The notes under the pieces: generated by a model
Told to the model about the DNA's origin: nothing
Databases searched by the model: none
What the model saw: the letters and a program-made list of their open reading frames with translations, nothing else
Position numbers and translations under genes: made by a program
Assembly: GCF_023349125.1 (NCBI RefSeq)
Contig: NZ_JAKIKT010000002.1
Coordinates: forward strand, 794,567 to 858,566
DNA from: Shewanella corallii
GTDB lineage: Bacteria > Pseudomonadota > Gammaproteobacteria > Enterobacterales > Shewanellaceae
Direction: 5' to 3'
DNA length: 64,000 nt
In this document: one piece after another, positions 41,779 through 50,391 of the stretch
How the letters are laid out: every line of letters begins with the position of its first letter
How positions within the stretch are numbered: the stretch's first letter is position 1

Positions 41779-42627
41779 ATGAAGAAATACTTGCTTCTGG
41801 GAGTGTTAGCAGTCGCTCCCCTGACCCACGCTGCAACCGGCGTTGCCTTTGTGCATGGCACAGGCAGCCAGACGGATGCACTGAACGATTACTGGACCAC
41901 AGACTTTGTAAACTCAGTCAGACAAGGCCTGCCCAATTCCAGTAAGTTCACCGTCATCAATTGTGATTTTGAACAATACATGTGGACTGACGGCGCTGCC
42001 GGTTGTCTGGCCGGACAATTGCAACAATTTATCGCCAATGAATCCATCGACTCACTGACTCTGGTGACCCACTCCAACGGCGGCAATGTGGTGCGCTGGA
42101 TCCTGTCCAACCCCACCTGGGATGCCAGATATCCGAATATTATCAACGCCACGGACAATGTCATTGCGCTGGCGCCATCCAGTGGCGGTACACCGCTGGC
42201 CGATGCGGTCGTCAATGGCAATGCCTTTGAACAACTGCTGGGCTGGATCCTTGGCTATGCCAATGATGCGGTGAAACAGCAGCAGGTTAGCTGGATGAGC
42301 TACTACAATAACACCTGGCTGCACGGCACCTCAGGTCGCCCGAGCCTGGCTGTCAATTTTGAAACCGTTGTCGGCTCAGATGTGGACTCAGCATTCTGGG
42401 ATGGTGATAGCTATTGCGGTGGTTACTCCAATCAGGTAGCCCTTGAAACCACACAGAATTGGCTGGACAGCTGCTCCGATGGTTTCCTCAACTGCTCCTC
42501 TCAAAGTGCCGCTGGCTCAGTGTGGTTTGTCGACAAACAAAAAACCCGCGGCCGCGAACCTTTAAGCCACCAGCAAAGTCGCCGGGATTGCTTCCATCTC
42601 GACCGTTTCATCCGTGACCGTCTGTAG
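41779..42627 (+). CDS. Secreted alpha/beta-hydrolase (lipase/esterase-like)
   Basis: This 282-residue protein has a signal peptide (MKKYLLLGVLAVAPLTHA-A) and is exported. It starts TGVAFVHGTGSQTDALNDYW, the oxyanion-hole loop of lipases. The nucleophile elbow LVTHSNGGNVVRWIL near 94-108 has Ser96/97 in an HSNGG context instead of the canonical GxSxG. The catalytic Asp is likely in ETVVGSDVDSAFW and the His in EPLSHQQSRRD near the C-terminus. Several cysteines (CDFEQYMW, AAGCLAG, SYCGGY, SCSDGFLNCSS) suggest disulfides. It is 10 bases from the next gene, with which it is surely co-transcribed. Confidence 0.82.
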   Translation: MKKYLLLGVLAVAPLTHAATGVAFVHGTGSQTDALNDYWTTDFVNSVRQGLPNSSKFTVINCDFEQYMWTDGAAGCLAGQLQQFIANESIDSLTLVTHSNGGNVVRWILSNPTWDARYPNIINATDNVIALAPSSGGTPLADAVVNGNAFEQLLGWILGYANDAVKQQQVSWMSYYNNTWLHGTSGRPSLAVNFETVVGSDVDSAFWDGDSYCGGYSNQVALETTQNWLDSCSDGFLNCSSQSAAGSVWFVDKQKTRGREPLSHQQSRRDCFHLDRFIRDRL

Positions 42628-42637
42628 GAGTAGCCCA

Positions 42638-43903
42638 ATGAAAAACTTTAAACTTCTGGCGCTGCCGGTACTGACCCTGAGTCTGTCTGCTGCGGCGGCC
42701 GATAACCTTATCTCACTCGATCCCATAGAAGCCAGGTTGACGGCTGGTCCTATAGCCCTCAAACCACTGCCTATTAGCAAACCGGCAGAACTGACCGCAC
42801 CATCAGGCGAAGCAATTAACCAACGTCGAGAAACCGTCAGCTTTATTACCCCGTTGAGCGGCCAATATCACGCAGCAGTGATGGCAGCTGAGCATACCAG
42901 CGTCAGTGATGAATATTGGCGTCGGGTAACAGGTGAAGAACTCAACCGGGGCATTGGTTTAAACGTCAGCCAAAGTGGCAGCCTTATAAGGCTTGCGGCC
43001 AGAGTTGATAACAGCAGCGGCGCACCAGTACGGGCAGACAGTATTGCACCGGCAGATATTCAGTTGGAGTTACCCGGCAGTAAGCTGCAGCCTCAGGAAT
43101 TGATCCGCAGTCAGGCAGACAGCCAGGCACTGGCCACCGCAGGCCTGGCAGACAACTCCAGCGCCCTGCTGATGTCTCGCTCTGCACCACCAGGGCAGTA
43201 TAAGCTCAAGGTAAAATCAATACTGAACCCAAATGCTCAGTATCTGGTTAACGTCAAAGAGAAAGGTTCTCCCTATACCTTGAGCCTGACCACCCCAACC
43301 TCTCTGGCGACCGGTGCTCAGATGAGCTTCTCCCTGAAGCTGAACAAGACCTCAAAAGCACTGAAACCAAGTGCGTTTATCCGCCATGGGGATGGCACAG
43401 AAACCAAAGTAGCGCTGTCATCTGCAAAAGGTTTCTGGCAAGCCAACAATATTCAGCAATCCGATGAAGTAACGTCTGGTCTGAGCGAACTGCATATTCA
43501 GGTCGAGACACAGGTTGATGGCAAACCGGTAACACGCAGTGTTAAATCCGCTTTTAAATCCTACGTCAACTCAGCCAGGCTGGGGGCAATGGGGAAAACT
43601 CAGTGGCGTAAAAAACTGCCTGAAACGGTCAGCTTTCCCATCGAAGTTGCCGATGAGGGCAGATTCCAGCTGGGAGCTGTGCTAACCGGCATTGGCCGTA
43701 ATGGACGCGAATTTCAGATCCTGAAAACTGAGGTTGCAGGCTGGGTGTCTGGTAAAGCGCAGGTACTTGAGTTACCGCTGGATGCAGAGCTGGTGCGCAA
43801 AAGTGGACTTAAGCCGCCATACCGACTCAGAGCAATTGAACTCAAGGATCAGGGGCAGATGGCCAGACTCAGTCTGAGTGACTCTCCCCGGTCTCTGAGA
43901 TAA
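42638..43903 (+). CDS. Periplasmic DUF4785-like protein, partner of the hydrolase gene
   Basis: ATG 42638 follows GTAGGAG and gives a 421-residue exported protein with signal peptide MKNFKLLALPVLTLSLSAAAA-D. It is beta-rich and basic/acidic mixed, with recurring Ig-like patches (LIRLAARVDNSSGAPVRADSI; GQYKLKVKSILNPNAQYLVNV; AQMSFSLKLNKTSKALKPSAFI). It resembles DUF4785-type secreted proteins found in Legionella and marine gammaproteobacteria, a family of unknown function; the match is from memory and tentative. The tight 10-base spacing to the alpha/beta-hydrolase implies a shared function, for example a chaperone or accessory. Confidence 0.6.
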   Translation: MKNFKLLALPVLTLSLSAAAADNLISLDPIEARLTAGPIALKPLPISKPAELTAPSGEAINQRRETVSFITPLSGQYHAAVMAAEHTSVSDEYWRRVTGEELNRGIGLNVSQSGSLIRLAARVDNSSGAPVRADSIAPADIQLELPGSKLQPQELIRSQADSQALATAGLADNSSALLMSRSAPPGQYKLKVKSILNPNAQYLVNVKEKGSPYTLSLTTPTSLATGAQMSFSLKLNKTSKALKPSAFIRHGDGTETKVALSSAKGFWQANNIQQSDEVTSGLSELHIQVETQVDGKPVTRSVKSAFKSYVNSARLGAMGKTQWRKKLPETVSFPIEVADEGRFQLGAVLTGIGRNGREFQILKTEVAGWVSGKAQVLELPLDAELVRKSGLKPPYRLRAIELKDQGQMARLSLSDSPRSLR

Positions 43904-43912
43904 GCTCTACCA

Positions 43913-43956
43913 AACTGTGCTGCTGCGGCCAATTCTGCGCAGCATCACAGTTTTTT
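43913..43956 (+). terminator. Terminator of the hydrolase/DUF4785-like operon
   Basis: AACTGTG-C-TGCTGCG … CGCAGCA-T-CACAGTT is a 7+7-base stem with one mismatch, followed by TTTTTT. Confidence 0.9.
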
Positions 43957-44083
43957 CCAATCCTCCCCGGCCAACCACAACCACTCGGTCACTCTGTCCT
44001 GCCAGGGACAAACCAACCAAAACCATGGACAATTTGTCCGCACCCTGTTGTTACTTTATAAGTTTTCTGGATTTTACAGCGGT

Positions 44084-44097
44084 TTGACTGTGATCAA
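44084..44097. promoter_or_regulatory. FNR-like box before the TonB receptor
   Basis: TTGAC-TGTG-ATCAA matches the FNR consensus in nine of ten defined bases. The centre is about 90 bases before the receptor start. The overlapping TGTGATC also resembles a CRP half site. Confidence 0.6.
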
Positions 44098-44182
44098 TCC
44101 GGGAAAGCTCAAATTTACAACGATATCCCACTTTTCATCTCTATACACTCACGCGAATTTACATAGCCAGAGATAGAACCAT

Positions 44183-46231
44183 ATGTTTCGCAAAACACTT
44201 CTGGGTACCCTAATCGCAAGCACTTTTCCTGTTATGGCAGCCCAACCCGGTATGTTGGATGTTCAGGAAGTGATTGTGGTTCACGGCACCAAACCCTCAG
44301 CACAACAGCTTTCAGCCTCCATGGTCTCCCTGAGTGGTGATGAACTGGAGCGTAAAGGCTTCAACACCCTTGCCCACGCGCTTGAAGAAGTTCCAGGTAT
44401 CAATGTTCGCTTTGGTGGTAAAGGCGTGCCGCAAATCGACATCCGCGGTTACAAGTCCCGCCATGTTACCTTCCTGCTCAACGGCGTACCCATGAACGAT
44501 CCCTACGAGAGCCAGTTTGATCCTCAACTGGTACCGGTAGAACAGATCCAGGAAGTGCAAATCACTGTGGGTGGCAGCGCTTCTTTGCTCTACGGCAGTG
44601 GTGCCAATGGTGGTGTGATTAACGTAATTACCAAACAGGGTACAGACCTGGAAGGCGCAGCTGTGCAAGCTGGTTTTGGTAACGACGACAGCTATAAAGC
44701 ATCGGTTTCTGCCGGTGGTGCCAGCGGTAATATTGATTTCTTTGGTAACTATGTCTTCAACCAACGTGACGATTTCGCCCTGAGCAGCGACTTTATGGCT
44801 GAAGGTCACCAGCAGCGCGGACAACGCACCAACAGTGATGCACGCGACCACTCAGTACTGGGCTCTCTGGGCTGGCAAGCCAATGAAGAAACCCGCCTGG
44901 GGCTTAACCTGAACTACCGACAGGCTGAATGGGGCATTCCGGACAGAACCACTGCAGGTAATCCCAAGTTTGACCGACTCGATGATATGGATAACTACAG
45001 TATCCAGGGGACTGCCGCTCATCAGCTGAACGAGCACAACGCCCTGCGTGGTTTTGTGTACTACACCCGTGACGAACGGATGTGGAACAGCTATGAGGAT
45101 GAAAACTTCAACTCTCTCGATAGCCAGCAGCACTCTATTACAGACGGGCTGGGCGCTAACCTGCAATGGGTACTGTCCAACGATAATCATATGCTGACCA
45201 CTTCTCTGGGAGCCCGCAGCAACAGTTGGGAATCCGAGACTATCAGCTTTGCCAAGCCAAAAGCTGGCGGTAATGGAGGCGGCACTGGTGGTGGTTCTGG
45301 CAGTGGTAACGGTGGTGGCACTGGCGGCGGCTCAGGCGGTGGCACTGGCGGCGGTTCAGGCGGTGGTAACGGCGGCAACCAAACCGGTCCGGTTTATCTG
45401 GATGAAACCATTAACCAGCAAGACCTGGTTCTCGAATACCAATATCAGAGTGACCGCGGTTACGGTGCGACGCTGAGCGGTGCATTATATTACAGTGATA
45501 TCGATTCAGAACTGCATGAAGCAGCACTGGCTTCCGCCTACTGGCAGCTCAGCGACAACAGTCGGGTGTTTGCATCCGCAGCCAAACGTGTTCGTTATCC
45601 TGACCTGCGCCAGCTTTATGAAGCGGGCTCTGGTAATGCAGATCTACAGCCTGAAACCTCCTGGCACTATGAAGTTGGCCTGGTGCAGTACATAGATCTG
45701 TTGGAGCTGAACCTCACCGCCTACACCAGCGATATCGATAACTACATTGAAAAAGTGGCGGTAGAGGTGAATGGGGAAGAGGTAGATAAGCACCTTAACT
45801 TTGATAAATACCGGTTCAGCGGTGTTGATACCAGCGTCCGTTACCCGGTAACAGAGTGGTTGGAAATGGGCGTAGCCTACAGCTATCTGGATGCAGAAAA
45901 TCTGGGCGCCGACAGCGAGCGTGAGCAGCTGCAGGGCCGTCCAAAGCACACTTATAAGGCTGATGTACGTATCGACCTGCCATTGGATATCATGCTGTTT
46001 GTCGATGCAGAGCATGCCCGCGACAGCGTTCAGTATCAGGGTAAGCAGGAGAAACGCATTGAGCTGGATAACTACACGGTAGTGAATCTGGGGCTGACTC
46101 AGAAACTCCCGATTGATGGCCTGTCCTGGCAGCTGAAGTTCAATAATCTACTGGATGAAAACTACTCCCAGTCACAAGGCCTGCCAAGAGCCGGGCGCGA
46201 ATGGATGCTGTCGGTTAACTACAGCCTCTGA
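44183..46231 (+). CDS. TonB-dependent outer-membrane receptor with a Gly-rich insertion
   Basis: This 682-residue receptor has a signal peptide (…TFPVMA-A), a TonB box (MLDVQEVIVVHG), and a plug domain (LERKGFNTLAHALEEVPGINVRFGGKGVPQIDIRGYKSRHVTF; VEQIQEVQITVGGSASLLYGSGANGGVINVITKQG). It ends in a beta-barrel with the terminal aromatic strand EWMLSVNYSL. Residues 362-399 are a low-complexity stretch of Gly, Ser, Thr and Asn (units GGGTGGGSG) that must lie in an extracellular or turn loop and is unusual for this family. The ligand is unknown; no siderophore, vitamin or sugar genes are adjacent. An FNR-like box precedes it, hinting at anaerobic use. Confidence 0.88.
   Translation: MFRKTLLGTLIASTFPVMAAQPGMLDVQEVIVVHGTKPSAQQLSASMVSLSGDELERKGFNTLAHALEEVPGINVRFGGKGVPQIDIRGYKSRHVTFLLNGVPMNDPYESQFDPQLVPVEQIQEVQITVGGSASLLYGSGANGGVINVITKQGTDLEGAAVQAGFGNDDSYKASVSAGGASGNIDFFGNYVFNQRDDFALSSDFMAEGHQQRGQRTNSDARDHSVLGSLGWQANEETRLGLNLNYRQAEWGIPDRTTAGNPKFDRLDDMDNYSIQGTAAHQLNEHNALRGFVYYTRDERMWNSYEDENFNSLDSQQHSITDGLGANLQWVLSNDNHMLTTSLGARSNSWESETISFAKPKAGGNGGGTGGGSGSGNGGGTGGGSGGGTGGGSGGGNGGNQTGPVYLDETINQQDLVLEYQYQSDRGYGATLSGALYYSDIDSELHEAALASAYWQLSDNSRVFASAAKRVRYPDLRQLYEAGSGNADLQPETSWHYEVGLVQYIDLLELNLTAYTSDIDNYIEKVAVEVNGEEVDKHLNFDKYRFSGVDTSVRYPVTEWLEMGVAYSYLDAENLGADSEREQLQGRPKHTYKADVRIDLPLDIMLFVDAEHARDSVQYQGKQEKRIELDNYTVVNLGLTQKLPIDGLSWQLKFNNLLDENYSQSQGLPRAGREWMLSVNYSL
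45266..45380 (+). repeat. Imperfect GGN/ACT-type tandem repeat encoding a poly-Gly loop
   Basis: About 115 bases of repeated GGC/GGT, ACT and TCN codons encode a run of Gly with Thr, Ser and Asn (units GGGTGGGSG, GGGTGGGSGG). In frame it stays within the receptor. The repeat is variable-length-prone by slippage. Confidence 0.9.
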
Positions 46232-46243
46232 TAGCCAAGACAG

Positions 46244-46273
46244 CAAAGGCGGTGATAACAATCACCGCCTTTG
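46244..46273. terminator. Bidirectional terminator between the TonB receptor and the ToxR-like gene
   Basis: CAAAGGCGGTGAT-AACA-ATCACCGCCTTTG is a perfect 13-base stem, with TTATAT on the plus strand. Confidence 0.9.
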
Positions 46274-46323
46274 TTATATCTTCAAAGGTCAACTGCCCCT
46301 GGTCACTGCGTCAGGCTGAAAGC

Positions 46324-47574
46324 CTATAAACCCACTTTCTTATAGCGGCTCCACACCACTATGTTGCCCATACGGGGCACAATCCATATAGCACTGGCGT
46401 TGTTCTGGTACAGGCGATAGAAAGTCAGCTCATCGTCCTGAATATCGTCTTTACGAATATTGCGGAAGAAGTAAGCCGCAGAAGTGTTGATCTTCTCAGG
46501 ATTATACAGGTTCTTGCACTTCACCTTGATATTGAACACATCCACATTCCAGTGGCCAATTTCAGCCTTGTGCTGCACAAAATCCCCCCGGAAAGTGTAC
46601 TTGATAGGTGCCGTCAAACAGTCCTGATCCGTAAGACAAGAGGAGAAGTAGAAGCTACCTGAGTTGTCATCGTCGTACACCAGAGACATATTCAGGTCAT
46701 AGCGCTCCAACAGCTTGTTGGCCACAGGGAAATACACATCGGCCTGATAATTATGCTCATTAAAGTCTGATTTTTTGCACATGCCCTCAGGGATAGTGAT
46801 TCGGTTATAACGAACCCGCTTCTCCATTTTTTGCATCAGAGGGATAAACTCAGTCATATGTAAACCGGCGGGCTGGTCATCCACAGCCACAATATTCATC
46901 AACCGGCTGCCATCACAGTTGCGATAGTCCCCCGTTGGACAGATTGCCATGGAGTAGGCGTTATCATCGGCCAGCGCAAAAGCGCTGAATTCAGACATAT
47001 TGGGGATCTGATTACTCTCTGGAGCGATATGTTTTTGCCAGCGCCAGGGCGCAGGTCTGGTGGTACCTTTCGGGTAAAACAGCTCAGCTTCTCCCCGAAC
47101 GCCACCGATATTCAATGGGATCTCATCCTCATGTTTCCACTGAATCCCCTTGCTCTGCATCAACCCGTAACCCAGAGCGACTATGGTCAGCAAGATCAGG
47201 GCAAACAACAGATACAGTCGCTTGCGACTTCTTGGTTTGATGATGGCTTCCGGCTGAACCTGAGTTTCAATCTCTTCCTCTTCAACCTGCAACTGGTACC
47301 CCATACGCGCCAATGTGTGCAGCTTAATCTCAGGATAAGGAGACAGCTTTTTACGCAGGGTTGAAATACATTGAGTCAAAGAGGTGGGCGCAACAACACG
47401 ATCAGGCCAGCCCGCAGCCAGCAAAGTGTCTTTGTCCAGTACCTGCTCATAATGAGTAAGCAGAGCCGCTAAAACAGCAGCTTCGGAAAAGGTCAGTACA
47501 ACCTGCTCCTGGGTACGGAGGTCCGTCAGCAGATGTTCGGCTTCATCCAGAACAAGATAAGAGGTGACTTTCAA
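46324..47574 (-). CDS. ToxR/CadC-like membrane-anchored winged-helix regulator
   Basis: This 416-residue protein has an OmpR/PhoB-type winged helix in the N-terminal 100 residues (LTFSEAAVLAALLTHYEQVLDKDTLLAAGWPDRVVAPTSLTQCISTLRKKL, then HTLARMGYQLQ). A linker with RSRKR precedes one membrane helix at about 120-139 (LYLLFALILLTIVALGYGLM). A periplasmic domain of about 275 residues follows, with paired Cys (CPTGDYRNCDG, CLTDQDCLT). This is the ToxR/CadC layout, in which the periplasmic sensor controls DNA binding without phosphorylation. It is upstream of neither a lysine-decarboxylase nor a porin gene. Its promoter region faces the terminator of the sulfite operon, so its targets are unknown. 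Confidence 0.85.
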   Translation of the reverse strand: MKVTSYLVLDEAEHLLTDLRTQEQVVLTFSEAAVLAALLTHYEQVLDKDTLLAAGWPDRVVAPTSLTQCISTLRKKLSPYPEIKLHTLARMGYQLQVEEEEIETQVQPEAIIKPRSRKRLYLLFALILLTIVALGYGLMQSKGIQWKHEDEIPLNIGGVRGEAELFYPKGTTRPAPWRWQKHIAPESNQIPNMSEFSAFALADDNAYSMAICPTGDYRNCDGSRLMNIVAVDDQPAGLHMTEFIPLMQKMEKRVRYNRITIPEGMCKKSDFNEHNYQADVYFPVANKLLERYDLNMSLVYDDDNSGSFYFSSCLTDQDCLTAPIKYTFRGDFVQHKAEIGHWNVDVFNIKVKCKNLYNPEKINTSAAYFFRNIRKDDIQDDELTFYRLYQNNASAIWIVPRMGNIVVWSRYKKVGL

Positions 47575-47765
47575 AATATTACCTGTCCAGGGTTAACAAG
47601 GTGAAAGGGGCCAGCAGAAACCACAAGCTTGATTTTGCAGCAGTTTACCCTCTGCCATCTGGGTTTCAAAGCAATCCGGGGAATCACATTTCCGAAATTT
47701 GATATTTGGCAAAATGTAAATAACCACTTACTTAATTACCCCTGTTTATCAACATCGCGAATGGC

Positions 47766-47792
47766 ACAAAGGCCGTCTATCACGGCCTTTGT
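47766..47792. terminator. Terminator of the sulfite reductase operon
   Basis: ACAAAGGCCGT-CTATC-ACGGCCTTTGT is an 11-base perfect stem lying just after the NosL-like stop codon. Confidence 0.88.
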
Positions 47793-47812
47793 CGAAGTCA
47801 ATTTATGCAGGC

Positions 47813-48301
47813 TTATTTGGAGTCAGCCAACAGTTCCAGAGTGATGTCTTGAAAGTCCAACACCCGGCCGCCATATTCATTGGCAAACTTCTCGGCCGCC
47901 TCAAGAGTACTGAAAGGCGCAACAGCTGGCCCCATTACCGCTTTCTTACTGGTGCCATAAACATAGTAAGCCGTCTTTGCATCAATAAAGTGGCTGTCAG
48001 ATGGCGACTCCCAGTCTGTAGAGGCAGCATCGTGAACGTACATGGCAGTGATCTGACGCTGATTCTCAGTCTGCAGGGCAAAGTTGAACATGTCCCGGCT
48101 GGAGCAGAACTTGGGTACAGACTCGGTGCCCTTCAGGAACAACTGGCCTTTAGGGCCGGGATACTTGGTGATCATCATGCCGCAGATATGGCACCTGTCG
48201 TGGTCATCAATGGCCACAGGAGCTGCGGCTGCGTTAGCGGCATCCCCCTCATTACAGGCAAACAACAGCGGGAACATTGCCAGAGGAAACAGCTTTTTCA
48301 T
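47813..48301 (-). CDS. NosL-like copper-binding lipoprotein of the sulfite reductase operon
   Basis: The start is placed at ATG 48301 (MKKLFPLAMFPLLFAC), because the longer upstream frame has no signal or homology. The 162-residue product has a lipobox Cys (LLFAC, residue about 16). The NosL motif CHICGMMITKYPGPKGQLFL follows, whose Cys/Met are the copper ligands in NosL, then SRDMFNFALQ and YYVYGTSKKAVMGPAVAPFSTLEAAEKFANEYGG. NosL proteins deliver Cu(I) to the periplasm. MccA/SirA-type sulfite reductases need Cu(I) at the active site, so this gene is a plausible copper donor. Shewanella sir loci also contain a NosL-type gene. Confidence 0.85.
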   Translation of the reverse strand: MKKLFPLAMFPLLFACNEGDAANAAAAPVAIDDHDRCHICGMMITKYPGPKGQLFLKGTESVPKFCSSRDMFNFALQTENQRQITAMYVHDAASTDWESPSDSHFIDAKTAYYVYGTSKKAVMGPAVAPFSTLEAAEKFANEYGGRVLDFQDITLELLADSK

Positions 48302-48616
48302 AGGCTTGAAAGGACCTTTTCGTCTGTAGGTTATCAAGTGCTCTGCCGGCCGGACTGGTGAATGGGGTTTCCTGCCGACCCACAGAGACAATGTAAATGG
48401 CAAGCACCACCCCAGCCGATAACAGGGAAAAATCGGAGGGGTGGCGGGAAGGTTACACAGGCATGACATGCAACCTCCCCTCTTGCCTGAATTCGGTCGG
48501 TAAGCAGGCCCAACCGATGATGAAAACGGGCCTGCTACCTTTAAATCTGAGTCAGTCCGGATTTAACCCGGGCTGACTCGGGTCTTGCTTAGATAGCCGG
48601 GCTTAACATACCCGAC
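48302..48616 (-). other. Intergenic gap inside the sir operon with two hairpins
   Basis: The 315 bases between sirD and the NosL-like gene contain AGCAGGCCC…GGGCCTGCT (48503-48536) and GAGTCAG…CTGACTC (about 48546-48576). Neither has a T-tract. They may slow or stabilise the mRNA, or separate the NosL gene into its own unit. Confidence 0.55.
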
Positions 48617-49564
48617 TTAGATGGCGTAGTACTGGCCAGCGTACAGCACAAACATACGCAGACACATCATACCGCTCAGCGCGCACACGCCAGACATGTA
48701 GAAGGCCTGTGCAGAGTGGCTGAAGGTCTTGCCAGTGGCGAAGTTCAGCAGCAGTGGACCACCAAATCCGATACCAACCACACCTACCCAGAACAGCGTC
48801 GCCCAGGTACCTTCAACGAAGGCGCTGAACGCATACTGAGCACCTGCGTTGCCAGTCATCAAAGAGATGGCAATCATAAAGATGAACAGGGCTTCGAAGA
48901 ACATGATTGGCCATTCAGCGCCGTGCAGCAGCTTCATCTCGCTACTGTGCAGATCTTCCTTGAACATACCCACAGCCAGCATTTTGGCTGCGGCACCACC
49001 AGCAGACAGACCGGACGCGACAAACAGCGCAGGCAGTACAGAGGTGTTGATCAGTGGGAAGCGGATCAGTGCAGAGATCAGGAAGCCTGTGTATGCACAC
49101 ACTGACAGCGCCAGTACCAGAGTCAGCTTTTCAGCTGGGCTGCGGAACTTGCGCAGTGCATCCAGTACAGGTACCAGGAATTGCAGCTGCTTGATGGCAC
49201 GCACTTCCTCTTCCAGAGCAAACAGGGCAACCAGAGCCACCAGTGGAATATAAGCAGACAGTGCAATAACACCTATGCTCATCACTGAGTTCAGGTTATA
49301 GAACACCAGCATCTTCCAGAAGAACAGTGGGTTGGTCAAATCGAACACCAGGCAGATCATACCCAGAGCGATAGTCACCAAAGACACCAGAGACGCCGCT
49401 TTCAAAAATGGCGTGTTCTCAGTCTGGCCTTTGAAGAAGCGCAGACACAGAGCCAGTGTCAGAGCACCGCCGGAGATACCGGCGAAGAACAGGTAAACCG
49501 CAATCGGCCATGGCCAGGCGTAGCCTTCAGACAGGCCCATGGTGAATTCAATAGTTCCGTCCAT
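48617..49564 (-). CDS. sirD: SirD, NrfD-like membrane quinol dehydrogenase subunit
   Basis: This 315-residue integral membrane protein has about eight to nine helices of the NrfD/PsrC family. It opens EFTMGLSEGYAWPWPIAVYLFFAGISGGALTLA and has NPLFFWKMLVFYNLNSVMSIG near 78-98. It should oxidise menaquinol in the inner membrane and pass electrons to the periplasmic Fe-S protein SirC, encoded three bases upstream. It continues to AGAQYAFSAFVEGTWATLFWVGVVGIG near the C-terminus. This is the membrane anchor of the sulfite respiratory chain. The order and spacing match the SirCD/NrfCD-type pairs. Confidence 0.9.
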   Translation of the reverse strand: MDGTIEFTMGLSEGYAWPWPIAVYLFFAGISGGALTLALCLRFFKGQTENTPFLKAASLVSLVTIALGMICLVFDLTNPLFFWKMLVFYNLNSVMSIGVIALSAYIPLVALVALFALEEEVRAIKQLQFLVPVLDALRKFRSPAEKLTLVLALSVCAYTGFLISALIRFPLINTSVLPALFVASGLSAGGAAAKMLAVGMFKEDLHSSEMKLLHGAEWPIMFFEALFIFMIAISLMTGNAGAQYAFSAFVEGTWATLFWVGVVGIGFGGPLLLNFATGKTFSHSAQAFYMSGVCALSGMMCLRMFVLYAGQYYAI

Positions 49565-49567
49565 CTC

Positions 49568-50281
49568 TTAGACCCCCAGCTTAACGATTGGGATATAACG
49601 CAGGCTTGGCTCGGTACCCATATGGGCCTTGATACGTACGGAATCCTTCACTGCCAGCAGACGGCTGACGAAAGAGTTCGGGTCGTTGGCATCACCGAAT
49701 ACCAGAGCGTCGTAGCGACAGGCCTGCACACAGGCTGGCAGTTCACCCTTAGACAACTTGTTTTCCAGACAGAAGTCGCAGTTATCAGCCACGTCAGTGT
49801 TGGCATTGATAAAGCGGGCATTGTATGGACAGGCACCGATACAGTACTTACAACCGGCACACTTGGAGTCATCCATGGTGACAACACCAGTCTTAGGATC
49901 CTTGTGGGCAGCACCGGTAGGACATACGGCTACGCAAGGCGCGTTCTTGCACTGCTGGCAGGAAACACGGACGAACTTACGCTCACAACCACATTCCATC
50001 TTGCCGCAATGTGGGCAAGGCTCGCCTTCCACACGACCTGACTGCTGCTCCAGAAGCACTTTAGACACACCTTCCGGCAGGTCATTGGCCTTGTTACAGG
50101 CGCCTTTACAGTCGCCACAGCCCACGCATTTGTTCTGATCGAACACCATGACGTAATGAGGCTTATAGGCGCCGTCACTTTCCTCTTTTACAGATGTACA
50201 GCCCAGAGGCGCCATCAGTAAAGAGCAAGCACCGACTCCTTTCAGAAACCTCCGTCTCTCTAGAATCTCACTCACAAACAT
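49568..50281 (-). CDS. sirC: SirC, periplasmic four-cluster ferredoxin of the sulfite chain
   Basis: This 237-residue protein has a twin-arginine-like signal (EILERRRFLKGVGACSLLMAPLGC) and is thus exported folded. Four [4Fe-4S] cluster motifs follow: CVGCGDCKGACNK near 53, a CPHCGKMECGCER/CQQCKNAPCVAVCPTGA region, CAGCKYCIGACPYNARF near 142, and CDFCLENKLSKGELPACVQAC near 168. This is the NrfC/PsrB pattern. It carries electrons from SirD to the octahaem SirA. Its gene is three bases before sirD and 110 bases after the CcmI-like gene. Confidence 0.9.
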   Translation of the reverse strand: MFVSEILERRRFLKGVGACSLLMAPLGCTSVKEESDGAYKPHYVMVFDQNKCVGCGDCKGACNKANDLPEGVSKVLLEQQSGRVEGEPCPHCGKMECGCERKFVRVSCQQCKNAPCVAVCPTGAAHKDPKTGVVTMDDSKCAGCKYCIGACPYNARFINANTDVADNCDFCLENKLSKGELPACVQACRYDALVFGDANDPNSFVSRLLAVKDSVRIKAHMGTEPSLRYIPIVKLGV

Positions 50282-50391
50282 CCTCCATCTGTCGGCCTGG
50301 GCCGACCTTTAATTTTGTTCAAGTCGCTTCAGTGTGTCGTCGGTTAACGCGCTCAGGTGACCGGCTGAGCTTGCCGGTCAACAGGTCTTCG

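Noticed and set aside
45187..45378. Proline-rich frame opposite the Gly-loop repeat
   Set aside because: It is just the complement of the GGN repeat in the TonB receptor gene.
45266..45380. Possible CRISPR-like or satellite repeat
   Set aside because: The units are short, imperfect, in frame with the receptor, and have no spacers.
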